Source: JBBTIS01 sp038059855
Lineage (GTDB): Bacteria > Elusimicrobiota > Elusimicrobia > JACQPE01
Assembly: GCA_964357255.1 (NCBI GenBank)
Contig: CAYHKQ010000012.1
Location: forward strand, 1 to 37,778
Direction of reading: 5' to 3'
DNA length: 37,778 nt
In this document: in pieces, positions 25,360-34,156 of the stretch
How positions within the stretch are numbered: position 1 is the stretch's first letter
Layout: each line of letters begins with the position of its first letter
Made by a program: the position numbers and the translations under genes
Notes under the pieces: generated by a model
Databases searched by the model: none
Told to the model about the DNA's origin: nothing
What the model saw: only the letters and a program-made list of their open reading frames with translations

Positions 25360-27499
25360 GGGCCTGGGGATTGGACGGGGCCTGGGCCAAGGGATAATCA
25401 AGGGTGGAGGTGGAAATAATTTGGCTCCATGAGGGATTCCCCCCCTGGTTCTTGGAAGCTACGCGGGCATAGTGCGCGGTTTGGGAGTTAAGACCGGTTA
25501 AAGCGAGCGCGGTCTGGGAACCGGCCAGGGTTGAAGAAATGAGCAGGGGGTTCAATGAGGAATCAGTGGAGAGTTGAACGAGGAAATTGGAGGCGCCCCC
25601 GTCTGGGATAGGCCAGGACATTGTCATGCTCGTGATCCCCACGTTGGAGAAAGCCGGGGTTGGGGGATTAGTTAATGTGACGGAGCTTTTTTCCGCTGAG
25701 AAGGGGCTCTCCTGCGCGTTGGGCTTGGTGGCTCTGACCGAGGCGTAATAAAGGGTGTTGGGAGTTAAGCCCGAGACCGTGGCCGTGGCGATCGAGTCAA
25801 TGCCGGAACTTGGGTCCGTGAGCGTGGTCGAGGAAATCATGCTCGAGAGAAGGTCTGAGGAATTGGTGGAGGCCGAGAGAATATAAGTAACGCTTCCAGT
25901 GTTCTTTTCTTTCCAGGTAACGGTGAAGGCCGCGCTTGCGACCTCGATGACCGTGGTCAGGGTCGGGGTGGCCGGGGCCGGGGCCAAGAAGGTCTTGGTG
26001 GAAACCGTGGAGGAGTAAGGGCTAGGGACTCCGGCGGGGTTCCCGGCTCTCACTCTTAGGCTGTAAATCGTATTGGGGCTTAACAGGGCAATCGTAGATC
26101 GAGTCGTCGTGTAATTTGATGAGAAGGGAACAGGGGTGGAGATTTGGCCCGCGAAGTTATCCGTGGACAGGGTGATTTCGTAGGGGGTTGACGGGGCATT
26201 GCCATTCTCGTCCCAGGACAGGACGATCTCCGAGGAGGACAAGGCTTGGGCCTGGGGATTGGACGGGGCCTGGGCCAAGGGATAATCAAGGGTGGAGGTG
26301 GAGCCAAGAATTAAGTAGGCCGTATCACGCCCATTCTGATTTCTAGCCTTGACCCGAAAATAATAAGTCGAGCTAGCGGATAAACTAGAAAAAGTTGAAA
26401 CAGTAAGGACTGTTTGCGACGAGGTCAACAAGGTAGAAAATTGAGAAGAGCTCGAAAGCTCGGCCACGTACGCCGTTCCAAGAGGATTGGCATTAGTTGC
26501 CCATCGGCAGGTGATGCTGGTGATATTGACGGGACTGAAGGCTGGATATGCGGACACTGGAACTGCGGCTAAAGTCAAACTGGAAATGGTTGAGGCGTAA
26601 TTGACCCTGTTGTTTGAATTTAAGGAGCCGGCGCGAAAAAAATAAGCGGTATTGGGAGTGAGGCTTTGAACTACCAAGGAAACGGCTGAGGCGCTGGCCG
26701 TGACTGAGGAATATAAAATTCCGGAAAAATTGCCGACTGTTGAGGCGTCAATCCTAAATCCTTTAGCGCCCCCAACTGGTAGCGCCCAACTCATCGAAAC
26801 AGAACTGGCAAAAACTCCGCCGAACGCTACCGAGCTGGGCAAATTAGCCAAGGCGCTTGTGCTCATAGTCGCGGCAAAATTCGGAAGATTATTCCAATTC
26901 AAGCTACCGACTCTGAAAAAGTAAGTGGTATTGGGACTTAAACTTAAAACCCTCAACGAGGTCAAATTACCGTTGTTTGTGGCGGACGAAAAAACGATTC
27001 CACCGGAGAAATTAGCTGTGGAGGCTTGAAGCCGATAACCCCTGGCCCCTCCACTGGGAACTGTCCAACTCATTGCGGCCGAACTGAGCCAAACAATTCC
27101 AAAAACAGGGGAATCAGGCGGCAGACTGAGTGTTGAAGAGCTGGGCCTGGGCAACGCCGAAAAAGGCCCCGTGCTGGCGCTACTGACGGCAGCCCAATAG
27201 ATCGTATTGGGCAAAAGGCCGCCCACGGTGACGCTCGCTATTTTATTATTGGCGCTACTAGCGTCAACCAGTGTCGCCGAAGAAACGATGGGGCTTAGGC
27301 CTGAATTTGTGGCGGCAACAACCGTATAGGTCGCGCTACAAATCCCTTTACCGGTAGTTCTTTCCGTCCACTCAACGGTAAAAGCGGAGGTGGAAACGCC
27401 GATGACTTTGACATTTATTGGAGTACGACACACGGCCGCCAAAAGAACGCCTGCCCCAGAAAGGAAAGCCACCATGGTCAATACGATCAATTTTTTCAT
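25360..27499 (-). CDS. FN3-repeat surface protein, N-terminal part (one gene with 23119-25259)
   Basis: The start is ATG 27497-27499, followed by a signal peptide (KKLIVLTMVAFLSGAGVLLAA). About seven FN3-like domains of roughly 90-100 residues follow, with recurring LSPNT(I/T)Y(F/S)(F/L)RV(G/R) and (S/T)STL boundaries. Some resemble each other strongly, for example the second and third, and those with NPQAQALSSSEIVLSWDENG. With the four domains after the gap and the missing copy, the full product would be about 1590 residues with some 12-13 FN3 domains, a signal peptide and a T9SS-like C-terminal domain: an adhesin or surface scaffold. It lies 133 bases after the NlpC/P60 gene, with no clear Shine-Dalgarno site. 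Confidence 0.85.
25695..26302. repeat. 608-base unit probably present twice exactly (FN3 domain plus part of the next)
   Basis: Both ends of this interval (25695-25749 and 26248-26302) are repeated exactly at the two edges of the gap. The unit codes for one FN3 domain and most of the next. Its collapse in assembly implies near-perfect identity over all 608 bases, so the duplication is recent or kept identical by recombination. Confidence 0.75.
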
Positions 27500-27546
27500 G
27501 AAATACGGCGAAGCTCTAGAACGTTTGCGGAAAAACCTTCATGCCT

Positions 27547-27729
27547 TTATTTACCTTCGGCCTCCCAAAAGGCAAAAAGAAGAATTCCATTTGGTCTGAG
27601 CAGATACGTGGTTTCACGTTTTGTGATACCCGCTATTTCGTCAAAAACTGCACCGCCCGCAGGTGGATTCCTGCAAGGGCCGGTGTGTTCATATCCTCGA
27701 TTGGAACTGACATTTGCCCGGCGTTCGTA
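27547..27729 (-). pseudogene. Possible gene remnant or alternative C terminus overlapping the NlpC/P60 3' end
   Basis: In the minus-strand frame shifted relative to the NlpC/P60 gene, 60 codons are open between a TGA and the TAA at 27547-27549. No ATG starts it. The translation reads like real protein in its last half (AVFDEIAGITKRETTYLLRP, then NGILLFAFWEAEGK) and covers most of the 133-base intergenic region. It also covers the palindrome at 27655-27687. It could be a decayed gene, part of a dispersed repeat, or an original C terminus lost by frameshift. Confidence 0.35.
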
Positions 27730-29531
27730 TCAAGGCCATAAAGAGACTTGGGCAAATTTTTGATGGGGTAGGAAGGATACAAATTAACGCCTCCAGCGCC
27801 GCCGATAGCGCCAAAAATCGCCATTATGTCCCCGGCTATAAAAGAGGGTTGCACCTTGACCGAGTCGGGTAGCGACTTTTCGAGGGGCAGGCTGTATCCC
27901 AGGCTCGCGCTAGTGACGGAATTGGCGTAAAGTAGCTTGGCCACTAGCAGGGCCTTGTACAATTCTCTCAACTGCGACAAGACAGGATAACCTTGCGACA
28001 GTTGCTCGAAATTTGACTCAAAATACCGGCCATGAAAGCCGGCCCTAGTGTCCTTGGAGCAGGACAGATTAACAGTCCTTTGATTAATGTTTTTGAGCAC
28101 ATCGCGGATATTGGCATGAGAGCTACAAAAGACCTTGATTTTGATTTCGGCGATATCGAGAGCCTGCGCAGCGCCGGTGACCTTCAAAGCAACGCCGGCA
28201 GAGGCTGGATCAGCAACCAGCCAAACCGCGGAGGCTGTTTCCCGATTGCTGGCCAATCCATTGGATTCGGCCCATTTGAGGTATTGAAGGGCTGTGCTCG
28301 GCCCTTCCCACATCGTTTTTTTAAGAAGCAAATCCGCCTCGAACATGATGCGGCCCGACTCAGTAAAAGCAAGGCCAGGGTCGGAAAATCGCGGCTCCAA
28401 GGTTAGTTCCTCTGGCCCAATTTCTTGGAATCCTGCCCACTTCCAGGCCTGGCGGCCCCTGTAGATGGTGAATTTTTCTGGTGGATTAACCGGAGGCCCG
28501 CGCTTTTGCATAAGACGAACTGTCAAGTCAACTGTCTCGGCAGTGGGAATGAGATTAAAATAGGGGAACTCACCAGCAGTGCGCTCCAGGCTAGCCAAGA
28601 GCTCCAAGATATAAAGAGGGTTCACGCCTGGGGCATCCGTAGCCTGGCGCTCCCCAATCAAGGTCAGTTTTCCAGAGATTGGCTCATAAATGGCGGAGCG
28701 CAGGGGTCCCAAGCCCAGTTCCTGGGCCGAAGGAACATAGGGTAAATAAAGGTCAACGCCCTGGCGACCTGGCTTTTGAACGCCAGGTTTCGCTGTTTGA
28801 ACGGTTTGGTCGAGATCATCATCCGTCAGTCCTGTCAGGAATTTGACGGTGTCAACGACGTAGTAGGGGGTATCTCTTTTAATATCGGCTATCTCTCTGA
28901 CGGCCTGTGTCCCAGCAGGCTGTTTTTCAGATGAGGCGTGTACAATTAGATGTTTTTTACCATCGCTGTTTTTACCTGCATAAAATCCGATATGGCTATC
29001 CTTTCCGTCGTGCCAAATTATTAAGTCGCCTTTCTTAATTTGTTCTTCGGGCTTTTTAGCGTCTCTTTTTTGGGTTTGCTCATGAAATTTTTCCACAGAC
29101 CACTTGTTGCCGTATTTGTTTTTGGGAGCAGGCCGCAAGACACGCCAGGCGAATCCGCTGCAATCCATGCCTTTGGATATTGTGCATCCGCCAGAAGCAT
29201 ATTTCGCGCCTGAGAGACGCGTTGCCCCCTCCATGATATTGGCGCGAAGCTGGGCTGAAGGCGTGGAATTGGGTAGCACGTAGGTCTTCTTTGGCACTGG
29301 CTTTTGATCATTAATGTGCTGGGCCAAAATAAACTGATCCGGCCCGAGCCCTGCAAAATTCTCAGATGGAATAGCCGGCAGGATGAGCGGCCTTGACTGG
29401 CGAAAACGTCCATTGTCAAACCAACGGTTTAAGAAAAGGATCTCTTCCCCAGACCCCTGCATGAGCAAGGAACCCTGGGATTGGGCCTGCAACGAAACTG
29501 CGCAAGCAAAAATAATACTAATGAGCGTCAT
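27633..29531 (-). CDS. Large exported NlpC/P60 cysteine hydrolase
   Basis: The 632-residue product has a short signal peptide (LISIIFACAVSLQAQ) and an NlpC/P60 domain about 95-215: GMDCSGFAWR with catalytic Cys124, KKGDLIIWHDGKDSHIGFY with His180, and LIVHASS with His198. Such domains usually cut peptide bonds in peptidoglycan stems. The remaining 400 residues (about 230-632) match nothing I recognise. AGGAGG lies five bases before ATG 29531, which overlaps the end of the upstream lipoprotein gene by 14 bases. The last ~25 residues (MNTPALAGIHLRAVQFLTK) lie over a hairpin-forming repeat and may be recent. Confidence 0.85.
   Translation of the reverse strand: MTLISIIFACAVSLQAQSQGSLLMQGSGEEILFLNRWFDNGRFRQSRPLILPAIPSENFAGLGPDQFILAQHINDQKPVPKKTYVLPNSTPSAQLRANIMEGATRLSGAKYASGGCTISKGMDCSGFAWRVLRPAPKNKYGNKWSVEKFHEQTQKRDAKKPEEQIKKGDLIIWHDGKDSHIGFYAGKNSDGKKHLIVHASSEKQPAGTQAVREIADIKRDTPYYVVDTVKFLTGLTDDDLDQTVQTAKPGVQKPGRQGVDLYLPYVPSAQELGLGPLRSAIYEPISGKLTLIGERQATDAPGVNPLYILELLASLERTAGEFPYFNLIPTAETVDLTVRLMQKRGPPVNPPEKFTIYRGRQAWKWAGFQEIGPEELTLEPRFSDPGLAFTESGRIMFEADLLLKKTMWEGPSTALQYLKWAESNGLASNRETASAVWLVADPASAGVALKVTGAAQALDIAEIKIKVFCSSHANIRDVLKNINQRTVNLSCSKDTRAGFHGRYFESNFEQLSQGYPVLSQLRELYKALLVAKLLYANSVTSASLGYSLPLEKSLPDSVKVQPSFIAGDIMAIFGAIGGAGGVNLYPSYPIKNLPKSLYGLDTNAGQMSVPIEDMNTPALAGIHLRAVQFLTK
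27655..27687. repeat. Palindrome at the 3' end of the large NlpC/P60 gene
   Basis: On the minus strand GCCC(TT)GCAGG pairs with CCTGCGGGC around a six-base AATCCA loop, a nine-pair stem with a two-base bulge. It lies within the last codons of the gene. No T-run follows, so it is probably a REP-like element and not a terminator. Confidence 0.4.
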
Positions 29532-30348
29532 TGGAGCCTCCTGGTTTATTCAGCTTTGCCCAGGTCATGGATTTGACTATCTGCCTGGCTTGTTCGCGCA
29601 CCCATTCTGGATAAGGGTCGGCTCTGTCAAAAAGGTAACAGCCGGGATCCAGGCGCCATTCACCCAAAATCTCGTCAGGAGGAAAACATCGCGCAAAAAA
29701 TTTACCCTCAGCGCGTATGTTTTCAAATTCCTCTTTGGAGACCTTCTGTTGATCATTAATTTTCAGCCCGGAATCTGTAAATCCGACCTCAATAATAAGC
29801 CCAAAAGGCGACAAGGGATGAACCCAAAGCTCGTCGCCGCAAGCGTAAAAATCAATTCCTGATAAACAAAAGTCCTCCCATAGGGCCTGCTGTCCGCCCA
29901 CTGCATCGTGATAAGTTTTATATGGGAAACGATATTGTTTGGCGTAGAAATCATGGTCTCCTGTCGCAATGAAAGCTTCGCGTCCCTTGGGAAAAGAAAA
30001 ATCTCTCATTTCAAACTTCGAAAAAGAATTCCTTGTAGATTCATAGATATCAAAACTAATATCAACATCCCACGACGAGTGCCATATTTCCATCGCAGGC
30101 GAAATTGCCCTATTGCCCTGCATCACATATTCTCGGACAAGATCAGGCGCCTTTTTGGCAACCCATCCTTTAGGAATGGTTGCCCAGATTTGCCAGGTGT
30201 CGCCATGATAGACAAATTCCTCCACAGGCAAGGTGGCAGGGCCGCGAACAATCTTTGGCTTGCCAGGGCCTTTTTTAGCGCAGGCAACAAGAAAGCAGGC
30301 CACCAAAATATATATCGGGCTGACTATCCAAATTCCGCTAGATTTCAT
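29518..30348 (-). CDS. Hypothetical lipoprotein
   Basis: The 276-residue product has a membrane-targeting stretch (IVSPIYILVACFLVAC) with a lipobox-like LVAC; the Cys at about residue 23 is the likely lipidation site, followed by AKKGPGKPK. The mature part is a mixed alpha/beta protein with many aromatic residues and several Cys. I recognise no family. It overlaps the NlpC/P60 gene by 14 bases, so the two are probably co-translated and may work together in the envelope, for example as inhibitor or partner. It starts 39 bases after wecG. Confidence 0.72.
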   Translation of the reverse strand: MKSSGIWIVSPIYILVACFLVACAKKGPGKPKIVRGPATLPVEEFVYHGDTWQIWATIPKGWVAKKAPDLVREYVMQGNRAISPAMEIWHSSWDVDISFDIYESTRNSFSKFEMRDFSFPKGREAFIATGDHDFYAKQYRFPYKTYHDAVGGQQALWEDFCLSGIDFYACGDELWVHPLSPFGLIIEVGFTDSGLKINDQQKVSKEEFENIRAEGKFFARCFPPDEILGEWRLDPGCYLFDRADPYPEWVREQARQIVKSMTWAKLNKPGGSNDAH

Positions 30349-30387
30349 AACAGGACAAAAACAAAAAAAGAAGTTGCCTTTATTGGC

Positions 30388-31182
30388 TCATGACCGAACT
30401 ATTTTACCAAAACACCATCGGGCCAGATGGAGGCTCAGCCAAAACGTGGCCCGGCCGGTGGCTAAAGCCCTGCGGCGCGGCTCCTGAAAAAATCGGTACA
30501 GCCATTCAAGCCCCGCTTTTATCAGCCATCGAGGCGCCCTGCGCGCCTGGCCGATTAAAACCTCGAAACTTCCCCCCACGCCCATGCACAGCGGCACGCC
30601 GATAATATTTTTATTTTGCGACAGCCAAATCTCCTGTTGGGGCGAAGGCAAGGCGGCAAAAAGAACCCGGACGCCGCGATCTCTTAACTCGCGCCCCAAT
30701 TTCAAAGAAAAGTCCTCCTGCGCCTGCCACTGGCGCACAACGACTTCAAGCCCGGGATAATGCCGGCGGCAATGAGAATCCACGAGGCCCAGAATATCCG
30801 CGCGGCAACCTAAAAAACCGACGGCCCAACGCTCATTACGGCAAATTTCCAGCAAGGCCTTCATCAAATCAAAACCAGCCACGCGTTCCTTGACCTCAAA
30901 TCCGAACAGGCGCCCGGCCAATAAAATGGAAGCGCCATCCGCGCTAACCCAATTGGCCCCCTCTACGCTACGCCGGAATAGCTCGTTATGAGCGGCCCAA
31001 TAAAGGGCGTTGGCATTGAGCGAAACGTGAAGCCGGGGTGAATCCTGCCCGAGAAAATGGCGCGCCAACTCAAGCGCCTGGCTAAAAGTTCCCATAAAAA
31101 AATTATTGATTTCCAAATGACGGCCCAAGGCTTGCCGATGAAGGGTCTGCGGCAAAATTGATCTCTCGACAATAATCGCCAT
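30388..31182 (-). CDS. WecG/TagA/CpsF-family glycosyltransferase (GT26)
   Basis: GT26 enzymes transfer N-acetylmannosamine(uronate)-type sugars to lipid-linked carriers in enterobacterial common antigen, teichoic acid or exopolysaccharide synthesis. The 264-residue product has the family blocks HVSLNANALYWA (52-63), WVSADGASILLAGRLFG (78-94, Asp82), KERVAGFDL (98-106) and LPSPQQEIWL. It is a membrane-associated type with a basic, amphipathic C terminus (about 225-264). The start ATG (31182) lies eight bases from a GATAAT hexamer with no Shine-Dalgarno site. It is divergent from mgtE across a 34-base gap. Confidence 0.92.
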   Translation of the reverse strand: MAIIVERSILPQTLHRQALGRHLEINNFFMGTFSQALELARHFLGQDSPRLHVSLNANALYWAAHNELFRRSVEGANWVSADGASILLAGRLFGFEVKERVAGFDLMKALLEICRNERWAVGFLGCRADILGLVDSHCRRHYPGLEVVVRQWQAQEDFSLKLGRELRDRGVRVLFAALPSPQQEIWLSQNKNIIGVPLCMGVGGSFEVLIGQARRAPRWLIKAGLEWLYRFFQEPRRRALATGRATFWLSLHLARWCFGKIVRS

Positions 31183-31216
31183 TTGGACAGATTATCAAAA
31201 ACTGTAGAATGAGTTT
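31183..31216. promoter_or_regulatory. 34-base divergent promoter gap between wecG/tagA and mgtE
   Basis: The gap holds a plus-strand TAGAAT (31205-31210) whose predicted transcription start, about seven bases on, coincides with the mgtE GTG at 31217. It also holds a minus-strand GATAAT (31191-31196) about eight bases before the other ATG. The space is too small for two normal leaders, so both mRNAs are probably leaderless. A TTTGGA (31182-31187) could be a weak -35 for mgtE. Confidence 0.4.
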
Positions 31217-32587
31217 GTGGACGGCCTAAAAATTTACACCATTTTCGTTCCGGAAATTAAAAACTATCTGGAAACCAAAAATTTTTGGACACTCAAAAAA
31301 ATTCTGGCCGAAATTTCACCCCTTGAGCTTGCCGAGGGCTGGGGAGAATTCTCGAACACGGAAAAACTCCTGCTCTTTCGCCTGCTCACGGCCAATCGAG
31401 GGCTTCAACTTTTTGAAGAACTCGAAAGCAAGGACCAGGAATATCTCTTATCCACAATACGCAACGAAGAAGCGCTCTATGGAAGCCTGAGCCTCGCCAT
31501 TGAAGAGCGGCTCCAGCTCTTCCGTCCGCTCGGCGAGCGTTTCTTAAAACAACTCCAGGCCCAGGCCAGAAAACAGCGGCTCTTGGCCTATATGCCGCAA
31601 GCCATCGGTTGGCCGGAGAACAGCGCAGGGGCTCTGATGCAACACGAATTTTTCTGCGTGGAGCCCGCCTGGAAGGTCAATATGACCTTGGAGCGCCTGC
31701 GGGCCTCGGCCCGTCTCAAAAACGTGGGCGAACTCTACGCGCTTTATGTCACGGACAAGGAAAACCGACTCCTGGGAATTCTTTCCCTGCGAACCTTAAT
31801 CGCGGCCCCGCCGGACAGTAAAATTACGGACATCATGTGGCCGGTGGGGCTTCTCAAGGTCCGCCCGGAAATGGACCAAGAGGAAGTCGCCCAAATTTTC
31901 ACGAAATACAATTTAACCAGCCTTCCCGTCGTGGACCACGCCAACAAACTCCTCGGCACCGTCGTCATTGACGATGTCTTAAACGTTCTCCATCAAGAAG
32001 CGACTGAAGATATCGCCAAAATGGCCGGAACCCAGGCCGCGGAGTTAACGCGCCGTAAGGTGCACGAAATTATCATCTTGCGTATGCCTTGGCTCATCAT
32101 TACCTGCGCCGGAGGATACTTGGTGGCCCACATTGTCAGGGGATTTGAAGAAACGCTCAGCCGCTTTGTCGCGCTTTCGAGCTTTATGCCGTTCATTGCC
32201 GCGATGGGAGGCAATATCGGCACACAATCCTCCACGATCGCGATCCGCGCCTTAGCCACAGGCGAATGGAAAATGGACAGCGTTCGCCATGCTATACGCA
32301 CGGATTTTCTGGTTGGACTTGCGATGGGCCTGACCTACGGCGGGATTGCCGCCATCTTCGCCCATTTTCTCTACGGCGAGCGTTTCGGCGGACAGCTTCC
32401 CTTTGTCGTAGGCGTCGCCACCGTCATTTCCCTGACCACGGGCTCCACCATCGGCGCCCTTGAGCCTTTTATCTTTACCAAACTCAAAATTGATCCGGCT
32501 ACGGCTTCCGGACCCCTGGTGACAACCACAACGGACCTGGTGAGCGTCTTTTCCTATTTGCTTATCGCCACCGCTTTACTGCATTAA
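31217..32587 (+). CDS. mgtE: Magnesium transporter MgtE
   Basis: The 456-residue product is a Mg2+ channel/transporter: an N-terminal helical MgtE_N domain (to about 135), two CBS domains (about 140-265, including LGILSLRTLIAAPPDSKITDIM and LPVVDHANKLLGTVVIDDVL), a connecting helix and five membrane helices (about 285-455). MPFIAAMGGNIGTQSSTIAIRALATG and the later TTGSTIGALEPF are characteristic pore-forming regions. The start is GTG 31217: an in-frame TAG at 31205 excludes longer forms, and no Shine-Dalgarno site precedes it. The GT9 gene follows after 20 bases. Confidence 0.95.
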   Translation: MDGLKIYTIFVPEIKNYLETKNFWTLKKILAEISPLELAEGWGEFSNTEKLLLFRLLTANRGLQLFEELESKDQEYLLSTIRNEEALYGSLSLAIEERLQLFRPLGERFLKQLQAQARKQRLLAYMPQAIGWPENSAGALMQHEFFCVEPAWKVNMTLERLRASARLKNVGELYALYVTDKENRLLGILSLRTLIAAPPDSKITDIMWPVGLLKVRPEMDQEEVAQIFTKYNLTSLPVVDHANKLLGTVVIDDVLNVLHQEATEDIAKMAGTQAAELTRRKVHEIIILRMPWLIITCAGGYLVAHIVRGFEETLSRFVALSSFMPFIAAMGGNIGTQSSTIAIRALATGEWKMDSVRHAIRTDFLVGLAMGLTYGGIAAIFAHFLYGERFGGQLPFVVGVATVISLTTGSTIGALEPFIFTKLKIDPATASGPLVTTTTDLVSVFSYLLIATALLH

Positions 32588-32607
32588 AAAGCCCAAATTT
32601 TCTGACC

Positions 32608-33699
32608 ATGGATATCCGGCGTATCTTAGTCATCAAACTGTGCTGTCTGGGCGACATCGCGCAAATGACGCCGGCCTTGCGCGCCCTGCGGCAACGCTAC
32701 CCTCAAGCCTCAATAGATTTTTTGTGCTCAAGCTGGGTCCAAGAGTTGGCCCGCCGAATCAATGGAGTCCGGCAGGTCCTGCTTTGGGACGAGCCTTATC
32801 AAAAAATCTCCAAATTAAAACTGGCCTTCTCTTTTTTAACCCAAGTCCGACGTCTGGCCCGACAACATTATGACCTTGCCTTTATCGGCCACCGCTCGCC
32901 GGCGTTTGCGGCGCTGGCGTTTGGCGCTCACATTCCCAAGCGCGCGGGGTTTGGCCCGGGTTTGGGCCTATTAACTCACCCCGTGGCCTTCCACTCCGAA
33001 ATTCCCGAGGCTCAACGGTATCTCGACATCGCGCAATGCCTCGGCGCGCAAAGTCACGACAAGCGCCTTCAAATCAATCTATTAAGCGAAGACCAAACCG
33101 CTCTTGACGAACTTTGCCGCAAGGAAAATATTTCCCTCGACCACGCTCCCATCGCAATTCTTCCCGGCGGCGGGGACAATCCCGGCACGCTCATGACCAT
33201 CAAACGCTGGGACAAGGAGCGATTCGCCGGGCTGATAAAAAAATTACACGCAAATCACGGCGCGCCTTTAATTCTCTTGGGCGGCCCTGCCGACATTGAT
33301 CTTGCCCAATGGATTACGAGCCAATCCCATCCGATTGGCGTTAAAAACCTTGCCGGAAAAACCGGCTTCAGCCAACTTTTAGCCATCTTGAAACACTGCC
33401 GCCTCGCCATCGGCCATGATTCCGGCCCCCTCTATCTCGCCGCGGCCCTGGGCACGCCGACCCTGATGCTCTTTGGTCCCTCAGACCCACTCTTGGTCGC
33501 CCCGCAGGGGCCACGGCGCCGTTATCTCGTCCGGCGCGTCCCTTGCCATCCCTGCTATACCCCGCAAACCGCGCGGAACTCGTCGCGCTTTAATGGCCGG
33601 GAATTCATCTGTTGGACCGGGACTCATGAATGTATGAAAGAACTCTCCGTGGCCGAGGTCGAGCAAGCCGTCCATGAAATGCTTGAAAACGCGAACTAA
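32608..33699 (+). CDS. Heptosyltransferase-like glycosyltransferase (GT9)
   Basis: GT9 enzymes add heptose or related sugars to the lipopolysaccharide inner core. The 363-residue product has VIKLCCLGDIAQMTPALRALRQRYP (8-32) at the acceptor side and IGHDSGPLYLAAALGTPTLMLFGPSDP (about 268-294) at the nucleotide-sugar side. A cluster CHPCYTP...CWTGTHECM near the C terminus resembles the end of many WaaF/RfaF-like proteins. This suggests an outer membrane with lipopolysaccharide-like glycolipid. No Shine-Dalgarno site is obvious before ATG 32608. It overlaps tsaE by 26 bases. Confidence 0.92.
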   Translation: MDIRRILVIKLCCLGDIAQMTPALRALRQRYPQASIDFLCSSWVQELARRINGVRQVLLWDEPYQKISKLKLAFSFLTQVRRLARQHYDLAFIGHRSPAFAALAFGAHIPKRAGFGPGLGLLTHPVAFHSEIPEAQRYLDIAQCLGAQSHDKRLQINLLSEDQTALDELCRKENISLDHAPIAILPGGGDNPGTLMTIKRWDKERFAGLIKKLHANHGAPLILLGGPADIDLAQWITSQSHPIGVKNLAGKTGFSQLLAILKHCRLAIGHDSGPLYLAAALGTPTLMLFGPSDPLLVAPQGPRRRYLVRRVPCHPCYTPQTARNSSRFNGREFICWTGTHECMKELSVAEVEQAVHEMLENAN

Positions 33700-34156
33700 G
33701 ACTCTGCGATTCTCCTCATATTCCCCGGAGGAAACCGCCTGCCTGGCCGAAAAAATTCTAAAAATTTGCCGCGCTCGGCAGACGCGGCTAATTTTACTCT
33801 CAGGAAATTTAGGCAGCGGAAAAACTGTTTTTGTCCAAGGCCTGGCCCGAACTCTTGACGTCAAAAACTGGGTCAAGAGCCCTAGTTTTGTTTTAATACA
33901 GGAATACCGGATTCCCAAAGGCCGGTTTTACAAACGATTGATTCATGCCGACCTTTACCGGCTCGACAGCGCCAAGGACTTAAGCGGACTCAACTTGGGC
34001 GATTACTTGGAGGACCCCGGCAACCTAGTCGCCATTGAATGGGCCGAAAAACTCCCCCGCGCTTTTTGGCGCGGGGAAAAAACCGTTCAAATATTTTTTA
34101 AGCCAGGCCGCCGCCCTGACTTTCGCGCGATCACCGTCAAAAAACCCTATGACTAA
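33674..34156 (+). CDS. tsaE: tRNA t6A synthesis ATPase TsaE
   Basis: TsaE is the ATPase that works with TsaD and TsaB in the second step of t6A formation. The 160-residue product has Walker A GNLGSGKT (44-51) followed by VFVQGLARTLD, then VKSPSFVLIQEY, IHADLYRLDSA and VAIEWAEKLP, all typical. Overlaps at both ends (26 bases with the GT9 gene, eight with the GT4 gene) imply translational coupling with envelope sugar genes, although the functions are unrelated. TsaB and TsaD are not in the window; the partner Sua5/TsaC is at 16937-17944. Confidence 0.95.
   Translation: MKCLKTRTKTLRFSSYSPEETACLAEKILKICRARQTRLILLSGNLGSGKTVFVQGLARTLDVKNWVKSPSFVLIQEYRIPKGRFYKRLIHADLYRLDSAKDLSGLNLGDYLEDPGNLVAIEWAEKLPRAFWRGEKTVQIFFKPGRRPDFRAITVKKPYD

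Noticed and set aside
25205..26302. CRISPR-like or tandem non-coding repeats
   Set aside because: The repeats are long, coding and correspond to FN3 domains.
23119..27499. Frameshifted pseudogene or two separate FN3 genes
   Set aside because: The apparent frame change falls on a 100-N placeholder; a 498-base copy of the intact repeat restores one frame.
27500..27632. Riboswitch upstream of the FN3 gene
   Set aside because: A short ACGTG...CACGT hairpin is present, but no known riboswitch core fits and the stretch looks more like coding remnant.
30349..30387. Terminator after wecG/tagA (GCC-AATAAA-GGC followed by T-run on the minus strand)
   Set aside because: A three-pair stem is too weak to call.
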